Assembly (NCBI RefSeq): GCF_022024175.1
Contig: NZ_CP091794.1
Span: 3,348,001 to 3,412,000 of the forward strand
Source of the DNA: Prevotella communis
Lineage (GTDB): Bacteria; Bacteroidota; Bacteroidia; Bacteroidales; Bacteroidaceae
DNA: 64,000 nt
Reading direction: 5' to 3'
The notes beneath the pieces are model-generated. The model saw only the letters and a list, made by a program, of their open reading frames with translations. It did not search any database and was not told where the DNA came from. Positions 45,559-55,303 of the stretch are shown piece by piece. Positions within the stretch are counted from its first letter, which is position 1. Each line of letters opens with the position of its first letter. Made by a program: the position numbers and the translations under genes.

Positions 45559-45579
45559 ACGTTTGTTCCTCCTATCTTA

Positions 45580-48447
45580 TTATTCAACACCAAGTGCTTC
45601 TTTCACGATGTCACGCCAAGGCTTCTTAGCACCCGACATGAGGACACCGTCGATCTGATGTACCACAACGTCGCTGGCCATGAACAGAGAAGCGTTCACC
45701 TCAGAGTTCTTACCCTCGAACCAGTACTCACGGCACTGCAGGTTGTAGAGATTATTGTTTGTTACGACATGGTGGGTAACGCCCATCTTGTCCTTCACGG
45801 TCATGCTTGTATTTGAGTAGTCGATTTCCAGAGGAATGAATCGACCGGTCTCCAGGTCGCGCTTCATACTCTCGAAAGACGTGTGGCTCTTATAATGAGA
45901 TACATTACCATTATCGTCGACCTCCACATCAGGTACCATACCGATAGCCACAGAGTGGTCCTGTACGTGATAACGGATGAAGTCAGACATGATAGTGGTC
46001 AGAGTCTCAACCACCTTGGCACGGATATCAGCCTTCTTAGCCTCAGTAGCTCCATCGGGATACCAGCCCTCAGCGATACAGATGCTGTCCACCTTAGGAT
46101 CGTTCTTGGTCTTCACATCAAAGTCGCCACGGTCCAGTTCCTCGTCGGTAGGCAGGATTTTCTCATTCTGCAACTGCTCGATAGCCTCATTGGTAGGCAC
46201 ATACACGGTGTAGTTATAGTTGTCGAGCAGACGGAGGTTCTTACTGTTCACCCATGACTGACCAGCATAGTACTTGTTGTTCAGCATGTTTGTCAGCACG
46301 TTGTTGTAGTCGTTCTCCATCATGGTGAGGAACTTTGAGAACTCAGGATGCTCCTGCAAGGTGATATATACAGACTTCTGAGAAGCGATAGGCATCATGT
46401 CGTCCACCATGTAAGAAGAACCGTTTTCCATATCGTAACGGTCAACAGCGGGGATGTTGCGGTTGTGCTCAACCTGCCATCCACCCTGGAACTGCAGTTT
46501 GCCGCCAACATTGGTCACCTTGATCAGGCCACCACCCTTTGTCTTGAAGTACTTATAGCCTTGGGCCACATACTTCTCGACTGTCATATTCTTGTCGGGC
46601 AGCACGATAATCAGGTAGTTCATCATGCTGTCGTACAGACGATTTCTGAAGGTCAGCAGAGAACCGGTGTTACCAACCTCACCCAGTTTGTCGCCCTTTA
46701 CGATCTCGCCATTCTCATCAACAGTAGATTTGTAGCGAACGCACTCAATCTGCTGCTTCTCCTTGTTGAAGGTGAACTCGAGGATATATGGTGTCTCGGT
46801 CTTCACATCATCCGTTGTAGCGCTGCGGCCGAAAGAGGCGGGGTCGAGCACCAACTGCATGGCATTGTTTGAAGGAAGAATCAAGGCATACTTAGAGTCC
46901 ATTGACAGCAGGTATGGCTTGAAGGTACGTCCGTCGATGATGCTATAGATAATGTTCATTGTAGAGGCATGAGCCAGAGCGGGATAAGCCACAGAGGCAA
47001 ACAGGGCAGGTGTGAACACCTTACCAACCTTGTAGACCACACCGTTACAACCCATGTAGCACTGCACGATATCGTCCTTGGTGATACCGAGGGGCTCCTT
47101 GGCATCGTTGAGCACGCTGGCGAACTTAGAAGGCACGTAGGTTGAGAACGTAGGAATCATGTTCACGTTGATCAGCTCAGTAATAATAGGTGTAGGCACA
47201 TTATCCAGAGTACCGTACTCGTCCTGCAGAGACTTACCAGGACCATTCCACCAGTCCTGAACGGCCTGGTTGGTAGGAACAATCATCATACCGGCATCAT
47301 TGTGCAGCGTGTTCTGCTGGTTGTCGTCGATATACTGGTTCCATCCCGGATCGAAACGCAACAGCTCATCGTAAGGAATCACGGTCTTCTGGTTGGTACG
47401 CTCGTCGTTGTAGACATACTTACCATTATCACTTGACGTGTCGTAGCTAGAACGGTCGATGGTCACCTTTCTGCTTCCGTTATAGTATGACTTAGCGGCA
47501 TAGCGGAGCACAAACAGTGAGTCGCTGTTCTTGTAGTTTCTATTATAATCCTGCCACAATGTCTTATCGAAATAAGGCACTGCATAGCGGTCGAGCAGAT
47601 GAGCCCATGTGCTCATGTCGTCGTCCTGATAGACGAGCTGAGCCATGTTGGGGCTTGACTCGATGACACGCTCCACCTTCTGGATGTAACCGTTCTTACA
47701 GGTTACGTCGTAGTCGATCTTCTTCTTGTCGGGATCGCCAGAGTTGACCACCTTCACACCGTTGACCCATGCCTCGTTGATACTGGTGGCACGATGGTTG
47801 GTGAGCAGGTTCAGGTCTTCCGCAGTAATCTTGTGGTTCTGCAGGTAGGCTGGCAAAAAGTGGATCATTGGAGCTTCCGTGACATCCTTCAGGATACGGA
47901 TGGCATGTCCGCCACGCTTGCTGGCCCAATAAGCATTGTCTGGCATCTCGTCGGGTTGCATCACATACACCGAGTCGTAGGCAGATGCCGAAGTTGTGCG
48001 GCGCATGGTGCGTCCCCATTCAGGAGTAGCAGCATCGCCCTCAGCAGTCTCGTTGGACATCAGCTCCAGCAGATAAGCGTTGTCGATCATTGAGTTTCTC
48101 AACAACAGCTTTTTCTGAGGCAACGTGAGGTCCTCATACTGACTAACACCCCATTTGTTGTCCTTGAACCAGGCCTCATAAGCACTGTCGGCTGCAACAA
48201 ACAACGTTCTTGAACCTGTGTGGCTGAGCACATCCTTCTCGCCCAGGTCATCAATAAGACGCAGCGTGTACTTGTAATTACCCTCGTCTTGCAACCGCTC
48301 ATAGATAGAGTTGCCCAACCAAGAAGGCTGGCCGGTGAGAATCAGGTCGTCGTCTTTACACGACTGCATCACCGATGCTCCTATCAGCAGTGCACAGGCG
48401 GTGAAAGCTACGCTTCGTCCATGCTCTAAGATAGTGTTACACTTCAT
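45580..48447 (-). CDS. Large multi-fasciclin lipoprotein
   Basis: 955 residues. Lipoprotein signal with ASVMQSCKDDDLI. At least three fasciclin-like units: N-terminal YKYTLRLIDDLGEKDVLSHT then GSRTLFVAADSAYEAWFKD; a middle one with MMIVPTNQAVQDWWNG; and a C-terminal one with YNYTVYVPTNEAIEQLQNEK and SDFIRYHVQDHSV. First gene of the seven-gene operon. It may form an extracellular lever or adhesion arm over the transporters; that role is inference. Confidence 0.82.
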   Translation of the reverse strand: MKCNTILEHGRSVAFTACALLIGASVMQSCKDDDLILTGQPSWLGNSIYERLQDEGNYKYTLRLIDDLGEKDVLSHTGSRTLFVAADSAYEAWFKDNKWGVSQYEDLTLPQKKLLLRNSMIDNAYLLELMSNETAEGDAATPEWGRTMRRTTSASAYDSVYVMQPDEMPDNAYWASKRGGHAIRILKDVTEAPMIHFLPAYLQNHKITAEDLNLLTNHRATSINEAWVNGVKVVNSGDPDKKKIDYDVTCKNGYIQKVERVIESSPNMAQLVYQDDDMSTWAHLLDRYAVPYFDKTLWQDYNRNYKNSDSLFVLRYAAKSYYNGSRKVTIDRSSYDTSSDNGKYVYNDERTNQKTVIPYDELLRFDPGWNQYIDDNQQNTLHNDAGMMIVPTNQAVQDWWNGPGKSLQDEYGTLDNVPTPIITELINVNMIPTFSTYVPSKFASVLNDAKEPLGITKDDIVQCYMGCNGVVYKVGKVFTPALFASVAYPALAHASTMNIIYSIIDGRTFKPYLLSMDSKYALILPSNNAMQLVLDPASFGRSATTDDVKTETPYILEFTFNKEKQQIECVRYKSTVDENGEIVKGDKLGEVGNTGSLLTFRNRLYDSMMNYLIIVLPDKNMTVEKYVAQGYKYFKTKGGGLIKVTNVGGKLQFQGGWQVEHNRNIPAVDRYDMENGSSYMVDDMMPIASQKSVYITLQEHPEFSKFLTMMENDYNNVLTNMLNNKYYAGQSWVNSKNLRLLDNYNYTVYVPTNEAIEQLQNEKILPTDEELDRGDFDVKTKNDPKVDSICIAEGWYPDGATEAKKADIRAKVVETLTTIMSDFIRYHVQDHSVAIGMVPDVEVDDNGNVSHYKSHTSFESMKRDLETGRFIPLEIDYSNTSMTVKDKMGVTHHVVTNNNLYNLQCREYWFEGKNSEVNASLFMASDVVVHQIDGVLMSGAKKPWRDIVKEALGVE

Positions 48448-48734
48448 AGTTTTTTATAAATTGTTATTTTAAGTTATTATTGTTTACTACAATTATATTA
48501 TTTGCTTTTTATATGTTGTCGCCTTACGGCGTGTGGTTTCTTATTTTGGGTAACAGCCGCCTGAGGGCCGTCGGTTTGCTTTTGTTTCGCTTGTCACGCG
48601 TTGTTCGATTGTTTCGGGTCATTTTGGTTTTGGTTTTTGGGGGTTATTAATAAAAACGAAGGAGTCGGAGAGGGCTTTCAGCCCCCCCCGATTCCTTATT
48701 TAGGGTATCGGAATTTTCGTTAATCGAATCATTC
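48448..48734. other. Gap between the operon and the modular protein gene
   Basis: 287 bp, AT-rich near the 48447 start. Holds the terminator below; no clear TAnnTTTG box is seen for the operon, so its promoter is not resolved. Confidence 0.5.
48652..48698 (-). terminator. Terminator after the modular secreted protein gene
   Basis: On the minus strand, AAGGAATCGG and CCGACTCCTT arms with an inner GGGCT-GAAA-GCCC, followed by a T-rich run. It separates the 48735 gene from the SusCD operon. Confidence 0.8.
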
Positions 48735-51700
48735 TTACTTCTGAATCTTTCTTACAACGACTGTGCCGTTGTCCATAGTTGTCTTACGGATGAAGAGGCC
48801 CTTGCCTGCGGCGCTGACCTGACGTCCGTCGAGTGTGAAGTACTGTACCTTTGCAGGCTTACCGATATTCATCACGGTCTCAACACCTGTGTTGTCGTCG
48901 CCATAGAAGAACAGCTTGAAGTTGTCCATGATAATCCAGTCAGCACCATTGCTCTTCTCGTGCTTGATACCGATGCGGAGTGTGCCACCCTCGTACTTGA
49001 ACTTGAGTTGGTTGAGGTAGCGTCCCTCAGTAAACATCTCTACAGAAGATACCATGTTGCCAGGACCAGACTCACCTGCCTCAGCGTCGAAGCCGGCAGA
49101 GTGCTTCATCACTTCTGTTACATCCAGAGTGTCACCATCAACTACAGTAGCATAGAGGAATGCAGGTGTTGTATCGCTGACACGCTCGAAGGCGTTCATC
49201 TGCAGGCAGTAGTTACCAGCGGGGAAGGTTACGCTACCAACAGAGGTGATGTCCTGATACATATCGAATGTCTTCTCATAGAACTCCAGGGCAAGAGCAC
49301 CCTTCTGAGTGTCGTCGTTACCGAAGTTGTAACCAGAGGTACCCTGCCAGCCCTCAATAGAGTTGGTCGGAACACCATCCTTAATCTTAGAGAAGTCAGG
49401 TGTCTGGATGAATGCGGTGAGGTCAGTACCCTTAGCAGAACCCTGAGCATAGTCAGCAGGCAGCTGAACCTTCAGTCTCATCTCACGGAGCTCCAGCTTC
49501 TTGGCCTCAATATCCTGAGCATCATAAGCACATGTGTTCAGGTTCTCCAGGACGGTTGCGCCCAGCTGCAGAGCCTCAGTAGCATCGATGCTCTGAGCAA
49601 ACTGCATGTAGTCCTCGATAAACTCAGCAAACTTCTCGCAAACAGCCTTAGCCTCAGTCACATCATTGATAGCCTTCTGCAGCTTGTCGATAGCCTCGAG
49701 CATAGCGTCACCATCTTCGCCGGCCAGCAGAGCCTCGGCAGCAGCAATCTCATTTGTAAGGGCGGTCTTGGCAGTCTTTGTAGTTACCACGCTCTCATAC
49801 TTCTTAGCCTCAGTCAGCATGTCCTCAAGCTGTGGCTTCACGATATCAACACCATTACCAAGGTAGGTCAGTTTGAAGTTGTCGAAGATAGGCCAGAACT
49901 TAGCCTCGGGAGTACCCTTCACACCGATACGTGTAACAGTGTTGGGCTCAGCAACCATACAGATAGTCTCCTGCAGGTAACCACCATCAGCGAAAGCAGC
50001 TGATGCAGCAACCATATTGTCGGGATAAGCATTCTCATCATTCTCATAGAGATAGGTAGCCTCCTTAACCTCATCATAGAATGCCTTTGGTTTTGGATAG
50101 CTGAACCAGTTGACAAGACCGGTCTTAGAATCGTTCATATAAAGATAGATGGGCACACCAGCCTCAAACAGCTCATAAGACTGAGCCTTGTTGTTGATAG
50201 CAGGATTGTCCTTCTTATCTGAACCACCATCCAGGTAACGAACATAACCGTTAACCTCCAGCTTATACAGACCTACAGGCAGGTTGCTTACCTCCTGGTA
50301 AACATCGAAGTTGGTGCTGTGCCATGCCTCGAAGCAGTGGTTGTCATCATTACCTCCGTGAGCAACATTACCACCACCATTATTAACAACGGTCCAACCA
50401 TTCTTTCCATCCTCAAAGTCAGGATTCGTCAAGAATTTGGTTACATCGGTACCAGGCTTCAGACCTTCCTTCACCTCAGTAAATACGGCATCAATCAGGG
50501 TATTGATAGTAGCGATGATATCCTCCAGCTGCTTGTTAGTCAGGTCGCAATCACCAGTCTTGGTCTTAGCTTCAAGGAATGCCTTGACACTCATGGGGAT
50601 CAGAGGATTGCCATCCTCGTCGGTACCCTCGTCCAGATAGTCACCAAGGTTGTAGGCTGCATCGTAGAGATCGTATTCTACGCTGACACCATGACCCTCG
50701 TTGTACTTAGTCTGCAGGTCAGCCCACAACTGAGCATTCTTTGCAATAGAGTCGCTGGCAGCTGTGATAGCCTTCAGAGCAGCAACAGCCTCAGCCTTAT
50801 TGGTTGGTGCGGCACTGAAAGCAGCATTGTAGGCATTCAGATACTGCTCTGAAGCCACTGTACCAGTATAGTCAATCTTAGGAGACTGTGAAATCCAGTA
50901 CTGATAAGCCTCAGCAGACTTACCATAGTAAGACAGCTTGAAGTTATCGAATACTACCCAGTCAGTACCAGTGATCTTCTGGTCCTTGCTAATACCTAAG
51001 CGTACAGTTCCTTCCTCAACAGCAAAGAACAACTTGTTCTTATAAAAACCGGCCTCAAAGTACAGACGACCTGTAGAAGGATTGCTAGGAATATAATATG
51101 TAACACCTTCATGCTCGCCACTCTGCTCTTCATTAGGTGTCTCAAAATATGTTCTGGTTTCATCACCAGCGATAGGTGCGGTATTCATGGCATCCCAGGC
51201 ATTCTGAATCTCAGTAGTCAGGGTGTCGCCATCGGCATGAGCATACAACTTAGCCACATAGTTGGCATGATTTGCATGATCCTCCCAAGAGCCACGGAAG
51301 AACGCATTAGCCTCCAGTGCGTAAACACCAGTAGGCATATTGCTGATTTCCTGATAGGTATCGAAAGTCTTGTCGTAATGCTCAGCAACATTGGCAGCGG
51401 CGTGGCTGCCATTGCCCGCCATGTTAGGAGCAGTACCCTTCCAACCGGTAGAAGAAGCGTCATCGAAATTAGGATTCGCAAGAACGCCAGTCATATTAGA
51501 AGGCTTCTCAACTGAAGCATCTCCACCCAAGGCATTGTTGATCTTGGACTGAACGGCTGAAATAGCAGCCTTCAGCTCATCAACGGTAGCAGCCTCATTC
51601 TCATAGACAGCCACCTCAGCAGCCACGTCAATATTCTTCTCCTTGGCAGAGTTAATGTAAGTCAGAAGCTCCTCAGCCTTATCGAAGACAACCATTGCGG

Positions 51701-52346
51701 CAGCAACAACCTCATAATCGGCAGCACTTACAATAGCCCAGTCGATGTGATGACCTTCGCCCTCTGTCAACTCAACTGATACAGGGAAACGCTTCTCGCC
51801 GTCAACCAAAGTGCCATGTTCTCCTGTTTTGTAGAAATCCTGAGCAACGGCCTCATCACGTCCCATATACCTGGCTATCTCATCCTCAACCACGATGGGT
51901 GAAGAAGTCTTGATACGGAAAATATTACCTGTCTGAGGTACAATTTCCCACTGAGGACGGCCCCAACCAGAACCTTGGTCAGTGAAAATAGCATCAGCAC
52001 CGGCTTCACCGCAGGCCATCTTCCATTCTAATTTGTTATTAGCAGTCTGAATGTAATTATTCAGGTAGTACAGCTGTGTGCCTTCTGAAGTCTCACTAAA
52101 ATACACCTTTACGGCAGAAGCAGCAGGACCAACACAACCACGTGTACCCCAGGTATTACCCTGAGTAAAGAACAATTTTGCAGATGTGTTGTAGAGATAA
52201 TAGGGTGCCTCTTCAGTACCCACAGACCAAGCAGTAGTAGCTGGCTCCGGCTTCTGGCGAACACCGTTCACCAGTTCCGCATTAGCAGTAGTCCATGCCA
52301 TCACTAGCACAGAACCCACTACGAATAGTTTTTTCAGATTCATCAT
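48735..52346 (-). CDS. Secreted modular protein with repeated CBM-like domains and sorting tail
   Basis: 1203 residues. Signal peptide MMNLKKLFVVGSVLVMAWTT-ANA. A first domain (~40-210) contains WSVGTEEAPYYLYNTSAKLF. Three related beta-sandwich modules each run from a 'NPxFxxxxxxGW' start to a 'DWVVFDNFKLSYYG'-type end (about 285-475, 640-830, 990-1150), separated by helical FIVAR-like linkers rich in Ala/Glu. The end, VQYFTLDGRQVSAAGKGLFI, resembles the type IX secretion sorting tail of Prevotella. No catalytic domain is recognised. Likely a surface-exposed glycan- or protein-binding adhesin; upstream of but separately terminated from the SusCD operon. Confidence 0.75.
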   Translation of the reverse strand: MMNLKKLFVVGSVLVMAWTTANAELVNGVRQKPEPATTAWSVGTEEAPYYLYNTSAKLFFTQGNTWGTRGCVGPAASAVKVYFSETSEGTQLYYLNNYIQTANNKLEWKMACGEAGADAIFTDQGSGWGRPQWEIVPQTGNIFRIKTSSPIVVEDEIARYMGRDEAVAQDFYKTGEHGTLVDGEKRFPVSVELTEGEGHHIDWAIVSAADYEVVAAAMVVFDKAEELLTYINSAKEKNIDVAAEVAVYENEAATVDELKAAISAVQSKINNALGGDASVEKPSNMTGVLANPNFDDASSTGWKGTAPNMAGNGSHAAANVAEHYDKTFDTYQEISNMPTGVYALEANAFFRGSWEDHANHANYVAKLYAHADGDTLTTEIQNAWDAMNTAPIAGDETRTYFETPNEEQSGEHEGVTYYIPSNPSTGRLYFEAGFYKNKLFFAVEEGTVRLGISKDQKITGTDWVVFDNFKLSYYGKSAEAYQYWISQSPKIDYTGTVASEQYLNAYNAAFSAAPTNKAEAVAALKAITAASDSIAKNAQLWADLQTKYNEGHGVSVEYDLYDAAYNLGDYLDEGTDEDGNPLIPMSVKAFLEAKTKTGDCDLTNKQLEDIIATINTLIDAVFTEVKEGLKPGTDVTKFLTNPDFEDGKNGWTVVNNGGGNVAHGGNDDNHCFEAWHSTNFDVYQEVSNLPVGLYKLEVNGYVRYLDGGSDKKDNPAINNKAQSYELFEAGVPIYLYMNDSKTGLVNWFSYPKPKAFYDEVKEATYLYENDENAYPDNMVAASAAFADGGYLQETICMVAEPNTVTRIGVKGTPEAKFWPIFDNFKLTYLGNGVDIVKPQLEDMLTEAKKYESVVTTKTAKTALTNEIAAAEALLAGEDGDAMLEAIDKLQKAINDVTEAKAVCEKFAEFIEDYMQFAQSIDATEALQLGATVLENLNTCAYDAQDIEAKKLELREMRLKVQLPADYAQGSAKGTDLTAFIQTPDFSKIKDGVPTNSIEGWQGTSGYNFGNDDTQKGALALEFYEKTFDMYQDITSVGSVTFPAGNYCLQMNAFERVSDTTPAFLYATVVDGDTLDVTEVMKHSAGFDAEAGESGPGNMVSSVEMFTEGRYLNQLKFKYEGGTLRIGIKHEKSNGADWIIMDNFKLFFYGDDNTGVETVMNIGKPAKVQYFTLDGRQVSAAGKGLFIRKTTMDNGTVVVRKIQK

Positions 52347-52485
52347 AAGTTTTAGTTTAAATTAAATAAAAATATTTTTTAGTCAGTAAAAATGTAGGTT
52401 TCTAACTCATTAATATCACCTCTCTCGCGTACATTATATATAATATAAGCATAGAACGCAGTAACTGCCTTGGTGAAAATCGGTG

Positions 52486-52493
52486 CAAATATA
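52486..52493 (-). promoter_or_regulatory. -7 box for the modular protein gene
   Basis: TATATTTG on the minus strand, about 140 bp before the ATG at 52346. A TTTG lies 23 nt upstream of it, slightly farther than the usual 19-21. Confidence 0.4.
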
Positions 52494-52635
52494 AGCAAAA
52501 AATTAATAACTCGTATCAAATATTCGTGTTTTTTTTGATTAAAATCAGAAAAAGGTGTGTTTTAACACTTCTGTTGAAACAAATGAATCAAATAGAAAAA
52601 TGAAAAGCAACATGAGACAAAAACATAAGCTCTTT

Positions 52636-52745
52636 AAGAGAGACGTCGTTTCCCGACAAGAGAGACGTCGTTTCTCTGCAAGAGAAAGGTCGTCTCTTAA
52701 CCAGAGCAAAATATTTTCCTAACTAGAGAAAATTATTTCTCTAAC
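52636..52745. repeat. Five tandem 22-bp units, each with an AGAGA/TCTCT dyad
   Basis: Units start at 52636, 52658, 52680, 52702 and 52724. The first two share AAGAGAGACGTCGTTTC; the third is AAGAGAAAGGTCGTCTC; the fourth and fifth are AT-rich variants, the fifth a perfect AGAGAAA-ATTA-TTTCTCT hairpin (52725-52742). It lies between the pnp terminator and the 52486 promoter box. Confidence 0.75.
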
Positions 52746-52753
52746 TAGGGAGT

Positions 52754-52789
52754 AAAAAAAAGACCCCGTCAAACTGGTTGACGAGGTCC
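52754..52789 (-). terminator. Terminator of pnp
   Basis: GACCTCGTCAA and TTGACGGGGTC arms with a short loop followed on the minus strand by a run of eight T, 24 bp after the pnp stop. Confidence 0.92.
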
Positions 52790-52812
52790 TTGATTTTATA
52801 TCGAATTTCCGA

Positions 52813-55167
52813 TTAGAAATCCATGTGATCCAGTGTGTCGCTAAAGTCCTTTGGCTCCTTGTTCTCAGCGGGGTCGCGATAAGCCTCACCCTCCTTCTGC
52901 TCAGGACGGGGACGACGCTCTCCACGCTCGCGACGGTCGCGGCGCTCACCACGGTCACGACGCTCGCCACGCTCAGGGCGCTCACGGCGCTCACCACGGG
53001 CTGGACGCTCTACGTAGTCAGCGGGCTTCTCGATCAGCACGCGGTGTGAGAGCTTATACTTACCAGTCTTAGGATCGATCTCGAGGAGCTTCACCTGGAT
53101 GTGGTCGCCCTCCTTGATACCAGCCTCCTCAACAGTCTCGAGGCGCTTCCAGTCGATCTCAGAGATATGGAGCAGACCATCCTTGCCAGGCATGATCTCT
53201 ACGAAGCAGCCATAAGGCATGATGCTGCGAACCACACCATCATAAACCTCGCCTACCTCGGGGATAGCCACGATAGCCTTGATCTTAGCCAGAGCTGCGT
53301 CGATGCTCTCCTTATCGGGACCAGATACCTGCACCTTACCAACACCGTCGGTTTCATCGATAGTGATGGTCGTCTTGGTATCCTCCTGCATCTGCTGGAT
53401 AATCTTACCGCCAGGGCCGATGACAGCACCGATGAACTCCTTAGGAATCTCGATCTGAACGATACGGGGAACCTGAGGCTTGAACTCGGCACGGGGCTCA
53501 GCGATGGTATCGGTGAGGCACTTCAGGATGTGCTCACGACCAGCCTTTGCCTGCATCAGAGCCTTCTCGAGGATGTCGAAGCTCAGACCGTCGCACTTGA
53601 TATCCATCTGGGTAGCTGTCAGACCGTCCTTTGTACCGGTGGTCTTGAAGTCCATATCACCCAGGTGGTCCTCGTCACCGAGGATATCGCTCAATACAGC
53701 GTACTTGTCTTCTCCAGGATTCTTGATCAGACCCATAGCGATACCAGAAACAGGCTTCTTCATGGGCACACCAGCGTCCATCAGGGCGAGGGTACCGGCA
53801 CAAACGGTTGCCATTGAAGAAGAACCGTTAGACTCGAGAATCTGAGAAACCAGACGGACGGTGTAAGGGAAGTCCTCAGGAATCTGACCCTTCAGACCGC
53901 GCCAAGCCAAGTGTCCGTGACCAATCTCACGACGGCCTACGCCGCGCTGGGCCTTAGCCTCACCAGTACAGAATGGGGGGAAGTTATAGTGGAGGAGGAA
54001 GCGCTGGTAGCTCTTGTCGAGCACATCGTCAACCATCTTCTCATCGAGCTTGGTACCCAGCGTACAGGTAGAGAGCGACTGTGTCTCACCACGGGTGAAG
54101 ATAGCACTTCCGTGAGGCATGGGCAGGGGAGATACCTCGCACCAGATGGGGCGGATCTCATCGGTCTTACGACCATCCAGGCGGATACCCTCGTCGAGGA
54201 TACAACGGCGCATGGCGTCGCGCTCTACATCGTGGTAGTAGCGGTCCATCATAGCGCTGTACTCATCGTCGCTGATTTCGCCCTTGGCATCCTCAGCCAA
54301 CTCAGCACGCTCAGCGAAGAACTTCTCCTTGAAGTCCTCGAGAATCTTCTCGAAGGCATCAGCGCGATCCTGCTTGGGCAGAGCCTGCTTGGTGATATCG
54401 TATGCGGGCTGGTACAATTCTTTATTCATGCGTGCGCGGAGGTCCTCGTCGTTAACCTCGTGGTTGTACTCGCGCTTCACGTCCTTACCGAGCTCCTTGC
54501 TCAGCTCCTTCTGGAGTTCGCACATGGGCTTGATGGCATCCATAGCGGCCTTGAGGGCACCCAGCAGATCCTGCTCAGACACCTCTTTCATCTCACCTTC
54601 CACCATCATGATGTTCTCAGCAGAAGCACCAACCATGATGTCCATGTCGGCCTGCTTCATCTGCTCGAAGGTAGGATCGATTACATACTGGCCATTGATA
54701 CGAGCCACGCGCACCTCAGAGATGGGGCACTCGAAGGGAATATCCGAGCAAGCCAGGGCTGCAGATGCAGCAAAACCTGCCAATGCATCGGGCTGGTCAA
54801 CGCCGTCTGCTGAGAGCAGCATGACGTTAACGAAAACTTCTGCGTGATAATTGCCAGGGAAAAGTGGACGAAGCACACGGTCCACGAGACGGCTAGTCAG
54901 GATTTCGTTATCAGAGGCTTTGCCTTCACGCTTGGTGAATCCACCAGGGAAACGTCCAGCAGCACTGTACTGCTCACGGTAGTCAACCTGCAAAGGCATG
55001 AAATCGGTTCCGGGAACTGCATCTTTTGCGGCACAAACAGTGGCCAGAAGTACAGTGTTGTTCATCTTCAGCATGACAGCACCGTCGGTCTGCTTTGCCA
55101 CTTTCCCGGTTTCAATGGTGATGGTTCTGCCATCAGCCAATTGAAGGGTTTTTGTAATTACGTTCAT
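52813..55167 (-). CDS. pnp: Polyribonucleotide nucleotidyltransferase
   Basis: 784 residues from the ATG at 55167. Two RNase PH-like domains ([20 protein letters not shown]; then [20 protein letters not shown] and [12 protein letters not shown] with metal ligands), a KH domain ([15 protein letters not shown]) and an S1 domain ([18 protein letters not shown]). The C-terminal ~70 residues are RGERRE/RDRGERR repeats, a basic-acidic tail common in Bacteroidota PNPases. Phosphorolytic 3'-5' RNA decay. An upstream in-frame ATG at 55203 overlaps the promoter box and is rejected. Confidence 0.96.
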   Translation of the reverse strand: MNVITKTLQLADGRTITIETGKVAKQTDGAVMLKMNNTVLLATVCAAKDAVPGTDFMPLQVDYREQYSAAGRFPGGFTKREGKASDNEILTSRLVDRVLRPLFPGNYHAEVFVNVMLLSADGVDQPDALAGFAASAALACSDIPFECPISEVRVARINGQYVIDPTFEQMKQADMDIMVGASAENIMMVEGEMKEVSEQDLLGALKAAMDAIKPMCELQKELSKELGKDVKREYNHEVNDEDLRARMNKELYQPAYDITKQALPKQDRADAFEKILEDFKEKFFAERAELAEDAKGEISDDEYSAMMDRYYHDVERDAMRRCILDEGIRLDGRKTDEIRPIWCEVSPLPMPHGSAIFTRGETQSLSTCTLGTKLDEKMVDDVLDKSYQRFLLHYNFPPFCTGEAKAQRGVGRREIGHGHLAWRGLKGQIPEDFPYTVRLVSQILESNGSSSMATVCAGTLALMDAGVPMKKPVSGIAMGLIKNPGEDKYAVLSDILGDEDHLGDMDFKTTGTKDGLTATQMDIKCDGLSFDILEKALMQAKAGREHILKCLTDTIAEPRAEFKPQVPRIVQIEIPKEFIGAVIGPGGKIIQQMQEDTKTTITIDETDGVGKVQVSGPDKESIDAALAKIKAIVAIPEVGEVYDGVVRSIMPYGCFVEIMPGKDGLLHISEIDWKRLETVEEAGIKEGDHIQVKLLEIDPKTGKYKLSHRVLIEKPADYVERPARGERRERPERGERRDRGERRDRRERGERRPRPEQKEGEAYRDPAENKEPKDFSDTLDHMDF

Positions 55168-55200
55168 CTTGTTTAAAACATCTAAAAAAATAAATTCGTG

Positions 55201-55208
55201 CAAAAGTA
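55201..55208 (-). promoter_or_regulatory. -7 box of pnp
   Basis: TACTTTTG on the minus strand, 33 bp before the ATG at 55167. Its position supports that start over the ATG at 55203. Confidence 0.5.
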
Positions 55209-55272
55209 CACATTATTTTATTAAAACGTGCACAAAATCTGCATATTTTACTCTTTTTTATGAATTAATTCG

Positions 55273-55280
55273 TAACTTTG
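55273..55280 (+). promoter_or_regulatory. -7 box of the thioredoxin-fold lipoprotein gene
   Basis: TAACTTTG, 23 bp before the ATG at 55304; divergent from the pnp promoter about 65 bp away. No clear -33 element. Confidence 0.55.
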
Positions 55281-55303
55281 CACTCGACAAAACAATAACG
55301 ACA

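Noticed and set aside
52636..52745. Possible CRISPR array
   Set aside because: Unit length is 22 bp with no unique spacers and units degrade along the array; no cas genes nearby.
55168..55203. Upstream ATG of pnp at 55203
   Set aside because: It overlaps the TACTTTTG promoter box and adds residues not seen in PNPases.
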